From NCBI GenBank assembly GCA_029210905.1, contig JARGGF010000265.1:1-6532 (forward strand): 6,532 nt of DNA, given 5' to 3'. This DNA comes from Bacteroidales bacterium (lineage in GTDB: Bacteria; Bacteroidota; Bacteroidia; Bacteroidales; NBLH01). The notes beneath the pieces were generated by a model that did no database searches, was not told the DNA's origin, and saw nothing but the letters and a program-made list of their open reading frames with translations. This document shows positions 5,968 through 6,532 of this stretch, in pieces. The first letter of the stretch is position 1, and the number at the start of each line of letters is the position of its first letter. The position numbers and the translations under genes are program-made.

Positions 5968-6532
5968 ATGAAAATTTTAATAGTTGATGACGAACCAATC
6001 AATTTACTTTTATTGGAAAGTCTGTTAAAAAATAAGTACGAAACTACATCAGCTGAAAATGGACTTGAGGCCTATAATAGTATTGTAGAATCGCCTCCGG
6101 ATATTGTGTTGCTGGATATTTTAATGCCTTACATGGATGGTTTTGAAACACTTGAAAAAATCAAAACCAATAAGAATCTTGAGAACATAATTGTTATAAT
6201 GGTCACCGCAAAGGTGGAGCGCGACGATGTTAGAAAAGCCATGCAATTAGGGGCCGATGATTATATTAAAAAGCCTATTGATGCCACAGAATTATACACC
6301 AAGATTGACATTCATGCAAGATTAAAAAAATCAGAAGAGCAGATAATGGAGTATCAGGTATATGTAAATATACATGAAAGTATGATTTCAGCCCAACGAA
6401 TTCAGCAATCCTTACTGCCGGATAAACAAAGTTTTACAAGAATATTTCCAAATTCATTTATATTGTTCAAACCCAGGGATATGATTGGGGGCGACTTGTA
6501 TTTTGTTTCGCAAAAATTAAATAAAAAATTTG
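5968..6532 (+). CDS. Response regulator with receiver and PP2C/SpoIIE-type phosphatase domains, 3' end missing
   Basis: The frame from the ATG at 5968 stays open to the window end, giving 188 residues. Residues 1-120 form a complete receiver domain: acidic pair D7-D8, phospho-acceptor D50 in LLDILMP, T80 in MVTAK, and K102 before P103 in KKPID. A helical linker (about 120-145) leads into the start of a SpoIIE/RsbU-like phosphatase. This has AQRIQQSLLP (142-151) and FKPRDMIGGDLYF (167-179), with metal-binding acidic residues expected at the GGD (D176). By family knowledge, a histidine kinase phosphorylates the receiver and thereby controls dephosphorylation of a serine on an anti-sigma-factor antagonist or similar STAS protein in a partner-switching pathway. 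No kinase, STAS protein or anti-sigma gene is visible here. Most of the phosphatase domain lies beyond the window. Confidence 0.9.
   Translation, partial: MKILIVDDEPINLLLLESLLKNKYETTSAENGLEAYNSIVESPPDIVLLDILMPYMDGFETLEKIKTNKNLENIIVIMVTAKVERDDVRKAMQLGADDYIKKPIDATELYTKIDIHARLKKSEEQIMEYQVYVNIHESMISAQRIQQSLLPDKQSFTRIFPNSFILFKPRDMIGGDLYFVSQKLNKKF

Noticed and set aside
5873..5968. 31-codon ORF whose TAA overlaps the ATG of the receiver-phosphatase gene
   Set aside because: The stop-start overlap hinted at coupling, but the ORF spans the best promoter (5900-5930), starts almost at the predicted transcript start of the upstream promoter, and has no recognisable sequence.

Overview
The window looks like an ordinary chromosomal stretch of a Bacteroidota (Bacteroidetes) bacterium. 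The DNA is AT-rich, by eye about two-thirds A+T. Start codons mostly follow A-rich leaders without a strong Shine-Dalgarno. Several intergenic regions carry the Bacteroidota-type -7 promoter element TAnnTTTG. A bacterial glutaminyl-tRNA synthetase and a receiver-SpoIIE phosphatase also fit that group. A more precise taxonomic placement is not possible from this sequence alone.

Layout, left to right. (1) Positions 1-551 (+) hold the 3' part of a membrane protein with a C-terminal zinc ribbon; its frame is open to the left edge of the window, so the true start lies outside. (2) It overlaps by the ATGA arrangement (548-551) with a 395-residue metal-dependent amidohydrolase of the deaminase/chlorohydrolase group, possibly aminofutalosine deaminase. 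(3) A convergent 240-residue multi-pass membrane protein of unknown function (1718-2440, -) overlaps the amidohydrolase tail by 18 bases and has a good promoter at 2469-2498. (4) glnS (2630-4333, -) ends just before a strong hairpin (2588-2615). Its best start is the ATG at 4333; a TTG 33 bases upstream lies inside the probable promoter. (5) A divergent intergenic region (4334-4635) carries promoter elements for glnS and for the rightward gene, a nested inverted repeat and two tiny leader ORFs. (6) A 376-residue BCS1-like AAA+ ATPase with an unrecognised N-terminal half occupies 4636-5766 (+). (7) A roughly 200-base intergenic region has two candidate promoters and a 13-bp dyad. (8) The 5' part of a response regulator with a receiver domain followed by a PP2C/SpoIIE-type phosphatase (5968-6532, +) runs off the right edge.

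Only the first two genes look co-transcribed and translationally coupled. The others appear to be separate transcription units, and no pathway visibly links them. I see no mobile element, CRISPR array, rRNA or tRNA. I do not see a clear new multi-gene system. The points most worth a second look are the AAA+ ATPase with its unknown N-terminal region and leader ORFs, the hairpin after glnS (terminator or dispersed repeat), and the identity of the amidohydrolase.
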